The notes under the pieces are model-generated. The model worked only from the letters and a program-made list of their open reading frames with translations. It did no database searches and was not told where the DNA came from. A stretch of 64,000 nucleotides of DNA from Vreelandella olivaria (GTDB lineage Bacteria; Pseudomonadota; Gammaproteobacteria; Pseudomonadales; Halomonadaceae), in NCBI RefSeq assembly GCF_023507745.1, contig NZ_JALPZO010000108.1, positions 1 through 64,000 of the forward strand. The letters run 5' to 3'. Positions 1 through 9,316 of the stretch are shown piece by piece (the first letter of the stretch is position 1; each line of letters starts with the position of its first letter). The position numbers and the translations under genes are program-made.

Positions 1-477
1 TGATGGTGAAGTGCAGTCCCGTGCTGAGCGCCATGCTAAGTGCCATGCTCCCTCCTGGAATCATCAACTGTTAATGAGAAACAGTGATAATAACGAGCCA
101 GGAGCCAAGCACAACCCCTTGGAGGCACGTGTCAGCGATGTCTTACAACAATGTAAGCGATATCGTACAAAATTTTAAGAAATGGCTTACAGGAAGAGGG
201 GTTGCACATATAGCGGAAATGATATGGGCGCGAAGAACATGGCTTGTGTTGCCATTTCAGGGGTGTCGATAGAAGTTTCTCCTCTCTCCATGCATGATGG
301 CTGTAGCTCATGAAGCAAGAGGACTATCAACGTTTCGGCATGGTCGCCACAAAACCCCATGGCATCAGACTCTGCATACGTGATTCATCTGGCTTCCAGC
401 CCTAACCACCGGGCTGACGCCCCACGGTGAGTTTGGTAAGGTTACCGCCTTGAATGGACACAACAAAGGTTTCCACT
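1..477. other. Non-coding left edge upstream of the SapC/type I secretion operon
   Basis: I see no convincing gene in these 477 bases. A frame of 62 codons at 84-272 has no well-placed ribosome binding site and no recognisable similarity. The stretch holds a perfect dyad, CTTACA-4 nt-TGTAAG, at 142-157, and a third CTTACA half-site at 186-191. The half-site also forms the -35 of a weak promoter candidate, with TATAGC at 209-214 after a 17-nt spacer. It probably contains the promoter and operator region for the downstream operon, but this is inference. Confidence 0.5.
142..214 (+). promoter_or_regulatory. Candidate promoter with CTTACA dyad upstream of the secretion operon
   Basis: An inverted repeat with 6-nt arms (CTTACA / TGTAAG, spacer 4 nt) lies at 142-157. 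The CTTACA arm recurs at 186-191, where it matches the -35 consensus at 4 of 6 positions. It is followed after 17 nt by TATAGC (209-214), also 4 of 6. The geometry would suit a regulator bound at and upstream of a sigma-70 promoter. The start codon of the first gene is about 260 nt further on, so the leader would be long. Weakly supported. Confidence 0.25.
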
Positions 478-1260
478 ATGGCCCACGCTGCCCATTGGGT
501 ACCACTCAACCGTGAATGCCATGGCGGTTTGATGTGGCAGCGTTTTACTGCCTATCACTTTGCCCGGCACACCAGTTACGCTGCCTTGGCAGATGCCGAA
601 ATGCGCCATGCGGCGGCCTGTTTTCCTATTGCTTTTATACCAGCCCTCGAAGGTTGGCAGGCTGTTGCGCTACTGGGGTTAAGTGACGCCCATAACCTGA
701 TAGTGGATAGCCAGGGGCGCTGGCGGGCCGCCTATGTGCCCTCGGCGTTACGCAGTCATCCATTCGGCCTGCACCGTGAACACCCCGGCAAATTGTGTAT
801 TGATCAGCATTCACCCTGTGTTGTTGAGCGCCTGGATGCCGAACCTTTCTTCAATCAAAACGGTGAGTTGGCTAGTTTCCCTCGCCAGGTACTGCTTTTT
901 TTGCAGCAGCGGGAAAGCGGCTGCCAGCGGGTCGCTCAACAACTGGATGCCCTGGTCAACGCCAAGCTGCTCACCCCCTGGCATCCAGAGGTTTATCAGG
1001 GCAGTACACCACTGTATCAAATCGACGAACGCGCCTGGAAGATGCTATCCGCCAAACAAGTGGGGCTTTTCTGGCAATTGGGTGCCGTTCCTTTGGTGTA
1101 CGCTCAGCTGCAATCTCAACAGCAGCTTGGTGTTCTTCATGCTTATCAACAGCGGCAAGCGGCACCACCGGCGCCATCCGAGACAACTTCCAGCCCTCTT
1201 GCAGAGTGGCAGGAAGCCTTGAGCAGTGAAGAGCGCTATCAGTGGCCGGATCCCTCTTAA
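478..1260 (+). CDS. SapC family protein
   Basis: A 260-residue protein of the SapC family. It opens with WVPLNRE, then has the VALLGL, WRAAYVP and LCID blocks typical of the family. The biochemical function of SapC-like proteins is not settled; the name comes from S-layer/secretion gene clusters. No signal peptide or membrane segment is evident, so it is probably cytoplasmic. I chose the ATG at 478, which has AAAGG at 466-470 and puts the conserved WVPLNRE block near the N-terminus; an in-frame ATG at 454 is the alternative. It sits 36 nt before the outer membrane channel gene of a type I secretion system, so a role linked to that exporter or its substrate is likely. The C-terminal 30 residues are proline/serine rich and low in complexity. 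Confidence 0.8.
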   Translation: MAHAAHWVPLNRECHGGLMWQRFTAYHFARHTSYAALADAEMRHAAACFPIAFIPALEGWQAVALLGLSDAHNLIVDSQGRWRAAYVPSALRSHPFGLHREHPGKLCIDQHSPCVVERLDAEPFFNQNGELASFPRQVLLFLQQRESGCQRVAQQLDALVNAKLLTPWHPEVYQGSTPLYQIDERAWKMLSAKQVGLFWQLGAVPLVYAQLQSQQQLGVLHAYQQRQAAPPAPSETTSSPLAEWQEALSSEERYQWPDPS

Positions 1261-1296
1261 TTGGGTGCCAAGCACCAACGTTATTCAGGAAAGTGA

Positions 1297-2751
1297 ATGT
1301 TTTTTAAAGTTGATACGTTGCCCCGCAAACGGTTGGTGCTATGTAGCGTAGGTGCTGCACTTTTACTGATAAGCCCGCTATTGGCGGCACAACAGCCATC
1401 GGTAGACCCTTTTACAGTGGCAACACCGCTGCCACCTTCCTCCCTGGAAGGTCCTGCTTTCTCGGCTGACCTCAAGCAGCTACTTGATACCTTCCGCTGG
1501 CAATCTGGTCAGGTAATGGGGGAAACGCAGGCGTTAACCACGCTACGCGATAAAATCCAGCATGCACTGGCGCAACAGCCACGTATCCTGGCCCAGCGCT
1601 CACGCGAGCGTGAGTCCGTGCTGCAAATAGACGAAGTACGTGCCGTACGCCGCCCCCAGGTGAATGCGGGGTTTGAGTATCGCAATGACTTGCAGCGCAC
1701 CGAGGCGCTACCCGACCGTGGGTCACGCGTGGATGCCGTGGTCACCCTTAGCCAGTTGCTGATGGATTTTGGCGCCAGCGGTGAGCGGGTACGTGCCGCC
1801 GACCTAAGTGCCGAGGCGGCGTTTTGGCAGTCCCAGTCCAGTATCGAAGACGAAGTACTTTACGCTCTGAATGCCTACCTGGATGTCGCCCGCCTGACCG
1901 CCCAGCGTCAGTTGGCCGAACACAACCTACAGCAGCACCAGCGCATTTTTGAAGATGTTAGCCTGCGCCGTGAAGCAGGCGCTGGCTCCAGGGCCGATGT
2001 ACTGCGCGCCCAAAGCCGGCTCAGCGATGCCGAATCCCGGCTGGTTTCTCTTGAAGGTGAGCTTGCCCGCGCTATTAATATCTACCAGGAAGCGTTTTTC
2101 ACCACCCCCGATACACTCGCCCTGCCCCAGGGAGGCACACTGTTAAGCGAGACCAGTGCCGACCAGTTGCTGCATGACGCCCTGGCCAGAAACACCGCTC
2201 TACGCAGCCAGACTCTGGTAAGCCAGGCCAGCGAAGCCGAAGCCCAGGCCACACGCAATGCCCGCTTACCCCGCTTGAGTGTTGCCGTGGAAGGCCGCCA
2301 ATACGATGTTAATGACTTCAACGAGTCGGACAACGATGTCGCGCTGCTGTTTAACATGGATTACACCCCCTATAGCGGTGGTGCGACCTCGGCGCGTATC
2401 TCCCAGGCGGTCGAGCGCCAGCAGCAGAGTCTGTTTGAACAGCAGGCTCTACGCCGGGAGCTGGAGCGGGAAGTACGCTCTGCCTACACCGACACCCGCA
2501 CTCGCCGGGCAGAGCTGGAAGCGCAGACAGCAACACTCGCGGCAGAGGAAGAAGCACTACTGGCCTATCGTGATCAGTTCGCCATTGGCAGAAGCAGCAT
2601 TAACGATCTGCTGGACGCCCAGCGAGACCTGTTCCAGGCTGCTCTGGAGCTGGTCAACCGCCGCGTGCGCTGGGAGCAGTCCAGCTTTCAGCAGCTTGCG
2701 GTAACCGGGCAGTTGCTGGATGTGATGGAGATTCACCTTGAACGCCACTAA
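1297..2751 (+). CDS. TolC-family outer membrane channel of a type I secretion system
   Basis: A 484-residue outer membrane efflux protein. Residues 1-31 form a signal peptide (basic LPRKR, then a hydrophobic run ending LLAAQQ). The rest has two outer-membrane-factor repeats, rich in Gln/Arg/Ala and coiled coil, as in TolC and LapE. It would form the trimeric channel that docks on the periplasmic adaptor encoded two genes downstream. The C-terminal repeat carries the usual RSS-NDLLDAQRDLF block near residue 430. Its stop codon lies inside a 12-nt tandem repeat and overlaps the start of the ABC transporter gene by 14 nt, so translation is probably coupled. Within the family I cannot separate a dedicated LapE-type channel from a general TolC; the operon context favours a dedicated one. 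Confidence 0.88.
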   Translation: MFFKVDTLPRKRLVLCSVGAALLLISPLLAAQQPSVDPFTVATPLPPSSLEGPAFSADLKQLLDTFRWQSGQVMGETQALTTLRDKIQHALAQQPRILAQRSRERESVLQIDEVRAVRRPQVNAGFEYRNDLQRTEALPDRGSRVDAVVTLSQLLMDFGASGERVRAADLSAEAAFWQSQSSIEDEVLYALNAYLDVARLTAQRQLAEHNLQQHQRIFEDVSLRREAGAGSRADVLRAQSRLSDAESRLVSLEGELARAINIYQEAFFTTPDTLALPQGGTLLSETSADQLLHDALARNTALRSQTLVSQASEAEAQATRNARLPRLSVAVEGRQYDVNDFNESDNDVALLFNMDYTPYSGGATSARISQAVERQQQSLFEQQALRRELEREVRSAYTDTRTRRAELEAQTATLAAEEEALLAYRDQFAIGRSSINDLLDAQRDLFQAALELVNRRVRWEQSSFQQLAVTGQLLDVMEIHLERH

Positions 2752-4924
2752 CTCCAGTACTAACTCCAGTACAAACTCCAGTACAAACGCCAGCACTAAC
2801 TCCCGCGCAGACGCCCTTGAGCAGTGCTTAACCTTTGTGGCCGCCCAACTGGAACTGCCGGTATCCGCAGCGGCGGTACGTGCCCACCGGGTAGGTACAG
2901 ATACCCCGCTCACCCCTGACGGCTTTATGGATGCCGCCGAACGCCATGGCATGGTGGCCGCTTTGGGCGAGCATGAGCTGGCTACACTGGGAAACTCTCT
3001 GCTGCCCGCCGTTGCCTTGCTTAAAAACGGCCGTGCCGTGGTGATCATTGAACGCATTAATGAGGAGCGCTTTGCACTGTTTGACCCGGCACTCGGCAAA
3101 CAACCGGTGGAAACCCCGCTAAGTGCTCTGGAGCCAGAGTACATTGGCCACCTGATAGCCGTGCGTGCTCGCTACCGCCCGGTAACACTCAACAGTGAAC
3201 CGGCCATTCAGGGCGGACACTGGTTCTGGAGCGCGCTCTCCTCAAACCGTTGGGTATATACCCAAGTGGTCATAGCTGCCGCGCTCACCAACTTTCTGGG
3301 TCTGGCTACCTCGCTGTTTATTATGGTGGTCTACGACCGGGTATTACCTAATGAGGCGATTGAATCGCTGGTGGCACTCACCATTGGCGTCAGTATCGCC
3401 CTACTGTTCGATTTTGCGGTCAAAACCCTGCGCCAGCTGTTTATTGAACGGGCAGGCCAGAAAGCCGACCTGCGCATGGGAAGGCATATTTTCGACCATG
3501 TGCTCAATCTGCAAATGAGCGCCAAACGCGGCAGCACCGGTGGATTTGCCAACACCCTGCGGGAGTTCGAGTCGTTACGCGATTTCTTTGCCTCGGCGTC
3601 GCTGGTAGCCATCGTCGACCTGCCCTTTATCCTGCTGTTTATCGGCGTGATCTATCTGATTGGCGGGCCACTGTTTATAGTGCCGTTGATTGCTGTGCCG
3701 CTGGTATTGGTGATGGGTATTGCCGTACAGCCGTTTCTTAAGCGCCTTTCCGGCCAGGCCTTCGAAGAGAGCCGCTCCAAACAGGGGGTGCTGATTGAGG
3801 CGGTGGCGGGGCTTGAAACCATCAAAGCCAGTGGTGCCGCGCCAATGATACGCCAGCGCTGGGAAGAGAGCGTGCAGCAGCAGTCCAACGTGGGCCGCAA
3901 AGGGCGTGCCATTCAGCAGTTTGCCCTTAATGCCACGGCGTTCGCCCAGCAGGCTGCCCAGGTCAGTATTGTGGTGTACGGAGTGTTTCTGGTGGGCGAT
4001 GGCATCATTTCCATGGGTGCCATGATTGCTTGCGTCATTCTTACCGGGCGGGCGCTCGCACCGTTGGCGCAGTTGGCCCAAACCATGACCCGCATTAACC
4101 AGGCACGCACCTCCTACCGTGCCCTCGACCAACTGATGAATATGCCTTCGGAACGGCCTGCGGGCCGCCACTACCTAAGCCGCCCTACACTGGATGGCAA
4201 AATTCGCTTGCAGGGGGTCGCTTTCCGCTACCCGGAACAAACATCAGCGGCGCTGGACAATATCAACCTGACCATCGAATCCGGTGAAAAGGTTGCTTTG
4301 CTGGGCCGCGTAGGCTCTGGCAAAAGCACCCTGGCGCGGCTGCTGCTGGGCATTTACCCTCCCGAAAAGGGTGCCGTATTGGTGGATGACACCGATATTC
4401 GCCAAATTGATCCGGCAGATTTACGCCATAACATCGGCAGCGTGTTGCAGGAAGCCTGGCTGTTTTCCGGCACCGTGCGCCAGAACATTGCGATTGGTGC
4501 CCACCACCCTACTGATGAGCAGGTTCTACAGGCGGCCAGGCTGGCGGGCGCCCATGACTTCATTGCACGCCACCCTAAAGGCTACGACATGCCTATTGGT
4601 GAGCGCGGCGAAGGGCTTTCCGGAGGCCAGCGCCAGCTCATCTGTCTGGCCCGTGCATTACTGGGCACACCGCCCATTCTGCTGATGGATGAACCCACCA
4701 GTGCGATGGACATCCAAACCGAAAAGGAAGTGATTGCACGGCTAAAAGCGGCCAGCCAATCGCAAACCCTGGTAGTGGTGACCCACCGCACCAGCCTGCT
4801 GGAGCTGGTCGACCGGGTGGTGATTCTCGACCAGGGCAGGATTATTGCCGATGGCCCCAAAACCCAGGTGATGCGTCCTGTTGAGGCAGCTCCCCATCGT
4901 ACGCGTGAAGGATCAACACCGTGA
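2738..4924 (+). CDS. Type I secretion system permease/ATPase (LapB/LssB-like)
   Basis: A 728-residue exporter ATPase. After a low-complexity Asn-Ser-Thr repeat (residues 2-22) comes a C39-peptidase-like domain (about 28-150) that I judge to be non-proteolytic: I do not see the His-containing catalytic segment. An ABC transmembrane domain follows (about 160-440, beginning WFWSALSSNRW), then the nucleotide-binding domain with Walker A GRVGSGKS (523-530), signature LSGGQ (627-631), Walker B LLMDEP (D651, E652) and the switch His in VVVTHRT. The start is TTG at 2738, with GGAG seven bases upstream. In such systems it couples ATP hydrolysis to export of large RTX or adhesin substrates through the adaptor and TolC-like channel. 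It overlaps its neighbours on both sides (14 nt and 4 nt). The Asn/Ser/Thr N-terminus is odd for the family. Confidence 0.93.
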   Translation: MNATNSSTNSSTNSSTNASTNSRADALEQCLTFVAAQLELPVSAAAVRAHRVGTDTPLTPDGFMDAAERHGMVAALGEHELATLGNSLLPAVALLKNGRAVVIIERINEERFALFDPALGKQPVETPLSALEPEYIGHLIAVRARYRPVTLNSEPAIQGGHWFWSALSSNRWVYTQVVIAAALTNFLGLATSLFIMVVYDRVLPNEAIESLVALTIGVSIALLFDFAVKTLRQLFIERAGQKADLRMGRHIFDHVLNLQMSAKRGSTGGFANTLREFESLRDFFASASLVAIVDLPFILLFIGVIYLIGGPLFIVPLIAVPLVLVMGIAVQPFLKRLSGQAFEESRSKQGVLIEAVAGLETIKASGAAPMIRQRWEESVQQQSNVGRKGRAIQQFALNATAFAQQAAQVSIVVYGVFLVGDGIISMGAMIACVILTGRALAPLAQLAQTMTRINQARTSYRALDQLMNMPSERPAGRHYLSRPTLDGKIRLQGVAFRYPEQTSAALDNINLTIESGEKVALLGRVGSGKSTLARLLLGIYPPEKGAVLVDDTDIRQIDPADLRHNIGSVLQEAWLFSGTVRQNIAIGAHHPTDEQVLQAARLAGAHDFIARHPKGYDMPIGERGEGLSGGQRQLICLARALLGTPPILLMDEPTSAMDIQTEKEVIARLKAASQSQTLVVVTHRTSLLELVDRVVILDQGRIIADGPKTQVMRPVEAAPHRTREGSTP
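2747..2803 (+). repeat. 12-nt tandem repeat spanning the tolC stop and the exporter ATPase start
   Basis: About 4.7 copies of a 12-nt unit (consensus ACTAACTCCAGT; copies at 2747, 2759, 2771, 2783 and a partial copy at 2795). The first two full copies are identical and later ones differ by 1-4 bases. In the frame of the exporter ATPase each unit encodes Thr-Asn-Ser-Ser; in the frame of the upstream channel gene the first unit supplies the TAA stop. Because the period is a multiple of three, copy-number change would keep the ATPase frame open and only lengthen its N-terminal tail. Confidence 0.9.
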
Positions 4925-6237
4925 GCCGCCCTGATACCCAGTTGGATTTTGAACACTTCGTTCGCCATGGCCGCGCCAAGCGCCCGATTGCCAGCAGTTT
5001 GCTGCTCTTCACTATTATTGGCTTTCTGCTGATTGGCTTTATTTGGGCCTACCTGACGGAAGTGGATGAAGTGACCCGCGGCCAAGGGAAAGTGGTTCCC
5101 TCGCGCAGCTTACAGGTAGTGGAAAGCCTTGAAGGTGGCGTGGTCACTGAAATCAACGTGCGCCGGGGGGATATGGTGGAACAAGGCGATACGTTGATGG
5201 TACTCAGCGGCGGCACACTGGAAGGCGATTACGAAGAGAGCCTGCAACGCCTGCGCTCTTTGCAATTGCGCTTACAGCGCCTGGAGGCGGAGATCAACCA
5301 GACACCACTGGAGCTGGACGAAGCACTCAGCCAGGGCGCTCCCACTGTCGCCACCAGCGAAACCCGCCTGTTCCACGGGCGCCAAATGGAGCTTAACGCC
5401 GAGCTACAGGTGTTGGAACAGCAGGGTTACCAGCGCCACCAGGAAAAAGCTGAACTGGAAGCCGCGCTGAATACCGCCCGTGCGGGTGTGCGGTTGGCGG
5501 AGCGGGAACTGGCGATCATTCAGCCACTGGCGCAGCGCGGCATTGAACCGGAAACCTCGCTTTTGCGGGTACGCCAATCGCTCAATGAGCTGCGCGGTGA
5601 AGTGGCCCGCCAGCAAAGCGCGGTGGCCCGAGCCGAATCATCCATTGCGGAAATAGAAGACCGCAAGATTGCTGCCCGCAATGCCTTCGAAGCCGATGCA
5701 CTGGCCCAGCTTGCGGAAGCCACCTCCCAAGTGGCCGAGTTGGAGAAAACCCTGCCGGGCCGGGCTGATCAGGTGGCACGTACCACCATTCGCTCGCCAG
5801 TGACGGGCGTGGTCAATCAGGTACATATCAGTACCGTCGGCGGTGTCGCAGGCTCTGGCGAGCCATTGGTGGAAGTGGTACCCGCAGACGACGCGCTGCT
5901 GGTGGAAGCGCATATTCGCCCTTCGGATATCGCCTTTCTCTACCCAGGTCAGCCGGTGAAGGTAAAACTCACTGCCTATGATTTTGCCCGCTACGGCGGC
6001 CTGGACGGCGAACTGGTCACTATTGCGGCGGATGCCGTACAAATGCCGGAAAGCGGCGAACTGATGTACCCCGTGGAGGTGCGCACCGAAGGCTATCTCT
6101 ATGATGCTGACAATCAACCATTAACGATTATCCCCGGCATGGTGGCCGAGATCGATATTCTCAGCGGCAAGCGCAGTGTGCTGGACTACCTGCTGGAGCC
6201 GGTTGTGAAAGTACGCGACCGTGCCCTGCGGGATTAA
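4921..6237 (+). CDS. HlyD-family periplasmic adaptor of the type I secretion system (LapC-like)
   Basis: A 438-residue membrane fusion protein. One transmembrane segment near residues 22-45 (SSLLLFTIIGFLLIGFIWAY) anchors it in the inner membrane. It is followed by a biotinyl-lipoyl-like half motif (VVESLEGGVVTEINV, about 62-76), a long coiled-coil hairpin (about 95-270), the second lipoyl half (TIRSPVTGVVNQV, about 285) and a beta-barrel C-terminal domain. It bridges the ABC exporter and the outer membrane channel. The GTG start at 4921 overlaps the TGA of the ABC gene (GTGA), so the two are probably coupled. An inverted repeat formed by the last codons and the following bases (6226-6249) could make a hairpin but lacks a T-run. 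The secreted substrate gene is not in the window. Confidence 0.92.
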   Translation: MSRPDTQLDFEHFVRHGRAKRPIASSLLLFTIIGFLLIGFIWAYLTEVDEVTRGQGKVVPSRSLQVVESLEGGVVTEINVRRGDMVEQGDTLMVLSGGTLEGDYEESLQRLRSLQLRLQRLEAEINQTPLELDEALSQGAPTVATSETRLFHGRQMELNAELQVLEQQGYQRHQEKAELEAALNTARAGVRLAERELAIIQPLAQRGIEPETSLLRVRQSLNELRGEVARQQSAVARAESSIAEIEDRKIAARNAFEADALAQLAEATSQVAELEKTLPGRADQVARTTIRSPVTGVVNQVHISTVGGVAGSGEPLVEVVPADDALLVEAHIRPSDIAFLYPGQPVKVKLTAYDFARYGGLDGELVTIAADAVQMPESGELMYPVEVRTEGYLYDADNQPLTIIPGMVAEIDILSGKRSVLDYLLEPVVKVRDRALRD

Positions 6238-6264
6238 AACCCCGCAGGGATTCACCAACGGCCC

Positions 6265-6294
6265 CTGACGCCAGCGGGTCGTTCGCGCTATACT
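6265..6294 (+). promoter_or_regulatory. Candidate sigma-70 promoter for valS
   Basis: CTGACG at 6265-6270 (4 of 6 to the -35 consensus), an 18-nt spacer, and TATACT at 6289-6294 (5 of 6 to the -10 consensus). It lies 38 nt before the valS start codon in the short intergenic stretch after the secretion operon, where an independent promoter is expected. Confidence 0.5.
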
Positions 6295-6332
6295 TGGCAC
6301 CATTTTTCTGCAAGCCGTGAGCCGACTCCCCC

Positions 6333-9179
6333 ATGGAAAAGACCTACCAACCCGAACAGATCGAAACCCGCTGGTACGAGCGCTGGGAAGCCGACAACCG
6401 CTTCGCCCCCACTGGCCGCGGCAAGCCGTTTTCGATCATGATTCCGCCCCCCAATGTGACCGGCAGCCTGCACATGGGTCACGCGTTCCAGGACACCATT
6501 ATGGATACCCTGACGCGCTGGAAGCGGATGCAGGGTAACAACACCCTGTGGCAGGTAGGCACCGACCACGCCGGTATCGCCACCCAAATGCTGGTAGAGC
6601 GTAAAATTGCCGCAGAAGAGGGCAAAACCCGCCACGACCTCGGCCGTGATGCGTTTATCGACAAAGTATGGGAGTGGAAGGAAGAGTCCGGCGGCCACAT
6701 TACCCGCCAGTTGCGGCGCATGGGTGCCAGTGTGGATTGGAGTCGCGAACGCTTCACCATGGACGAGGGCTTCTACAAAGCGGTTCAGGAAGTGTTCGTA
6801 CGCCTGCATGAAGAGAAACTGATTTATCGTGGCAAGCGTCTGGTGAACTGGGACCCCACCCTGCATACCGCCATTTCCGACCTGGAAGTGGAAAACAGAG
6901 AGCAGCAGGGTAGCTTCTGGCACTTCCGCTACCCGCTGGCGGATGGTGTTAAAACTGCCGATGGCAAAGATTACGTGGTTGTGGCCACCACCCGTCCAGA
7001 AACCCTGTTGGGCGATACCGGTGTCGCGGTAAACCCGGAAGATGGGCGTTACGCGTCACTGGTCGGTAAATTTATTGAGCTACCACTGGTGGGCCGCCGC
7101 ATTCCTATCGTGGCCGACGAGCATGCCGATATGGAGAAAGGCTCCGGTTGTGTGAAGATCACCCCGGCCCACGACTTTAACGATTACGAAGTCGGCAAGC
7201 GCCACAACCATCTGCTGATCAACGTATTCACCAAGGATGCCACCATCCTGGAACGCGCCGAAATCTTCGACCTGAAAGGCCAGCCGCAGCCCGACGAAGA
7301 CACCACCCTGCCCACCAAGTACGCAGGGCTGGACCGTTTCGAAGCACGCAAGCAAATCGTTGCTGACATGGACGCGCTGGGCCTGCTTGAGCAGGAGGAG
7401 AGCGTCAACAATACCCTGCCCTATGGCGACCGCTCCGGTGATGTGATTGAGCCGCTGCTGACCGACCAGTGGTTCGTGGCGGTAGAAACCCTGGCAAAAC
7501 CTGCGATTGAAGCAGTAGCAAACGGCAGTATCCAGTTCGTACCCAGGAATTACGAAAATATGTACTTCGCCTGGATGCGCGACCTGCAGGACTGGTGTAT
7601 TTCCCGCCAGCTATGGTGGGGCCATCGTATTCCCGCCTGGTACGACGTGGAAGGCAATGTATACGTGGCCCGCAGCGAAGAGGAAGCCCGCGAGAATCAT
7701 GGCCTGGGTGCTGACGTGGCGCTAACCCAGGATGAAGACGTGCTGGATACCTGGTTCAGCTCGGGCCTATGGACCTTTGGCACCCTGGGCTGGCCGGAGC
7801 AAACCCCAGAGCTGGAAACCTTCCACCCCTCCAGTGTGCTGGTAACCGGCTTTGATATCATCTTCTTCTGGGTCGCCCGGATGATCATGATGACCCTCAA
7901 GTTCACCGGCGAAGTACCGTTCAAAACCGTCTATGTGCATGGGCTGGTACGCGATGGACAGGGCCAGAAAATGTCCAAATCCAAGGGCAACGTGCTGGAC
8001 CCCATCGACCTGATCGACGGTATCAGCCTGGAGGCACTACTGGAAAAACGCACCGGCAACATGATGCAGCCGCAAAAAGCCAAAGCCATTGCCAAGGCCA
8101 CCCGCGACGAATTCAAGGACGGTATAGAAGCCCACGGTACTGATGCACTGCGTTTCACCTTCCTCTCCCAGGCCACCACCGGGCGCGATATCAAGTTCGA
8201 CATGAACCGCCTGGATGGCTACCGCAACTTCTGCAACAAGCTGTGGAACGCCTCCCGCTATGTGCTGATGAACGCCGAAGGCGAAGATTGCGGCACCGGT
8301 GGTGAAGAGGTTGAACTCTCGCTGGCCGACCGCTGGATTATTTCCCAACTGCAGAAAACCGAAGCCCAGATCACCAGAGCGATGGACGAATACCGCTTCG
8401 ATCACGCCTCCCAGGCGCTGTACGAGTTCGTATGGAACGAGTACTGCGACTGGTACCTGGAGCTATCCAAGCCTGTGCTATGGGACGTGCATGCCACTCT
8501 GGAGGCAAAGCGTGGCACCCGCCGCACCCTGGTGCGTGTACTGGAAGCCATTCTGCGTCTGGCCCACCCGATGATGCCCTATATATCGGAAGAGATTTGG
8601 CAACGGGTTTCCCCTCTGGCAGGTACCTATATGGGCGAAGGCGCCTCCATCATGCATCAGGCATGGCCAGAAGCCGACGAAAGCAAAATCGACGAGCAGG
8701 CCACCCGGGATATCGAATGGCTGAAAGGTGTGATTATCGCAGTGCGTAACATCCGTGCCGAGATGAATATTGCCCCCGGTAAACCGTTGGACGTACTACT
8801 CACCAAAGGCCAGCCGGAAGACGCTGAGCGCCTGGAGAGCAACCGCCGCTTCCTGGCCAAGCTGGCCAAGCTGGAGAGCGCGACATGGCTTGCCAATCCA
8901 GACGATGCACCTCTCTCGGCCACGCAGCTTGTCGGCGATATGGAAGTGCTGGTACCCATGGCCGACCTGATTGACAAGGACGCTGAACTTGCCCGCCTGG
9001 CAAAAGAGATCGAGAAGCAGGATAAGCTCATCGGCGGCATTGAGAAGAAGCTCGGCAACGACGGTTTTATCGCCAAAGCCCCGGTCGCTGTGGTGGAAAA
9101 AGAGCGCAGTAAACTGGCGGAATTCCAAGCCGCCAAACAGCTTCTGGAAGAGCAACAGGCGAAGATTGCAGCGTTATAA
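6333..9179 (+). CDS. valS: Valyl-tRNA synthetase
   Basis: A 948-residue class I aminoacyl-tRNA synthetase that charges tRNA-Val in the cytoplasm. The HIGH-type motif is HMGH (residues 47-50) inside [15 protein letters not shown], and the KMSKS loop is at 546-550. Between them is the large CP1 editing domain that hydrolyses mischarged Thr-tRNA. The protein ends in a Lys/Glu-rich coiled coil (from about 880) typical of bacterial ValRS. Length matches gammaproteobacterial ValRS. The ATG at 6333 has only a weak ribosome binding site, but the sequence right after it ([11 protein letters not shown]) matches the usual N-terminus. It stands alone between a promoter candidate and a strong terminator. 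Confidence 0.98.
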   Translation: MEKTYQPEQIETRWYERWEADNRFAPTGRGKPFSIMIPPPNVTGSLHMGHAFQDTIMDTLTRWKRMQGNNTLWQVGTDHAGIATQMLVERKIAAEEGKTRHDLGRDAFIDKVWEWKEESGGHITRQLRRMGASVDWSRERFTMDEGFYKAVQEVFVRLHEEKLIYRGKRLVNWDPTLHTAISDLEVENREQQGSFWHFRYPLADGVKTADGKDYVVVATTRPETLLGDTGVAVNPEDGRYASLVGKFIELPLVGRRIPIVADEHADMEKGSGCVKITPAHDFNDYEVGKRHNHLLINVFTKDATILERAEIFDLKGQPQPDEDTTLPTKYAGLDRFEARKQIVADMDALGLLEQEESVNNTLPYGDRSGDVIEPLLTDQWFVAVETLAKPAIEAVANGSIQFVPRNYENMYFAWMRDLQDWCISRQLWWGHRIPAWYDVEGNVYVARSEEEARENHGLGADVALTQDEDVLDTWFSSGLWTFGTLGWPEQTPELETFHPSSVLVTGFDIIFFWVARMIMMTLKFTGEVPFKTVYVHGLVRDGQGQKMSKSKGNVLDPIDLIDGISLEALLEKRTGNMMQPQKAKAIAKATRDEFKDGIEAHGTDALRFTFLSQATTGRDIKFDMNRLDGYRNFCNKLWNASRYVLMNAEGEDCGTGGEEVELSLADRWIISQLQKTEAQITRAMDEYRFDHASQALYEFVWNEYCDWYLELSKPVLWDVHATLEAKRGTRRTLVRVLEAILRLAHPMMPYISEEIWQRVSPLAGTYMGEGASIMHQAWPEADESKIDEQATRDIEWLKGVIIAVRNIRAEMNIAPGKPLDVLLTKGQPEDAERLESNRRFLAKLAKLESATWLANPDDAPLSATQLVGDMEVLVPMADLIDKDAELARLAKEIEKQDKLIGGIEKKLGNDGFIAKAPVAVVEKERSKLAEFQAAKQLLEEQQAKIAAL

Positions 9180-9202
9180 GGCTTAACTAAAGTAACTGAA
9201 AC

Positions 9203-9236
9203 AAAAACGGCGCCCCGCGGTGCCGTTTTTGGTTTT
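9203..9236 (+). terminator. Intrinsic terminator of valS
   Basis: A 9-bp stem, AAAAACGGC (9203-9211) with GCCGTTTTT (9222-9230), extends inward by a G-U and two G-C pairs around a 4-nt loop. The T-run at 9226-9230 continues into GGTTTT. It lies 23 nt after the valS stop. The A-run on the left arm means it could also work on the other strand, but no minus-strand gene ends here. Confidence 0.85.
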
Positions 9237-9316
9237 GGGCCAACCAACTGGTATCGACTGGCTCAACGTCGGCCGATACCGCATAATTAAAGCGCCTTTT
9301 TGAACGGGAGGTTCAT

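Noticed and set aside
84..272. 62-codon open frame near the left edge
   Set aside because: GGAGG lies 12 nt from the nearest internal ATG, which is too far, and the sequence shows no recognisable motif.
6226..6249. Inverted repeat at the end of the HlyD-like gene considered as terminator
   Set aside because: CCCTGCGGG and CCCGCAGGG pair well but no T-run follows, and the left arm is inside the coding region.
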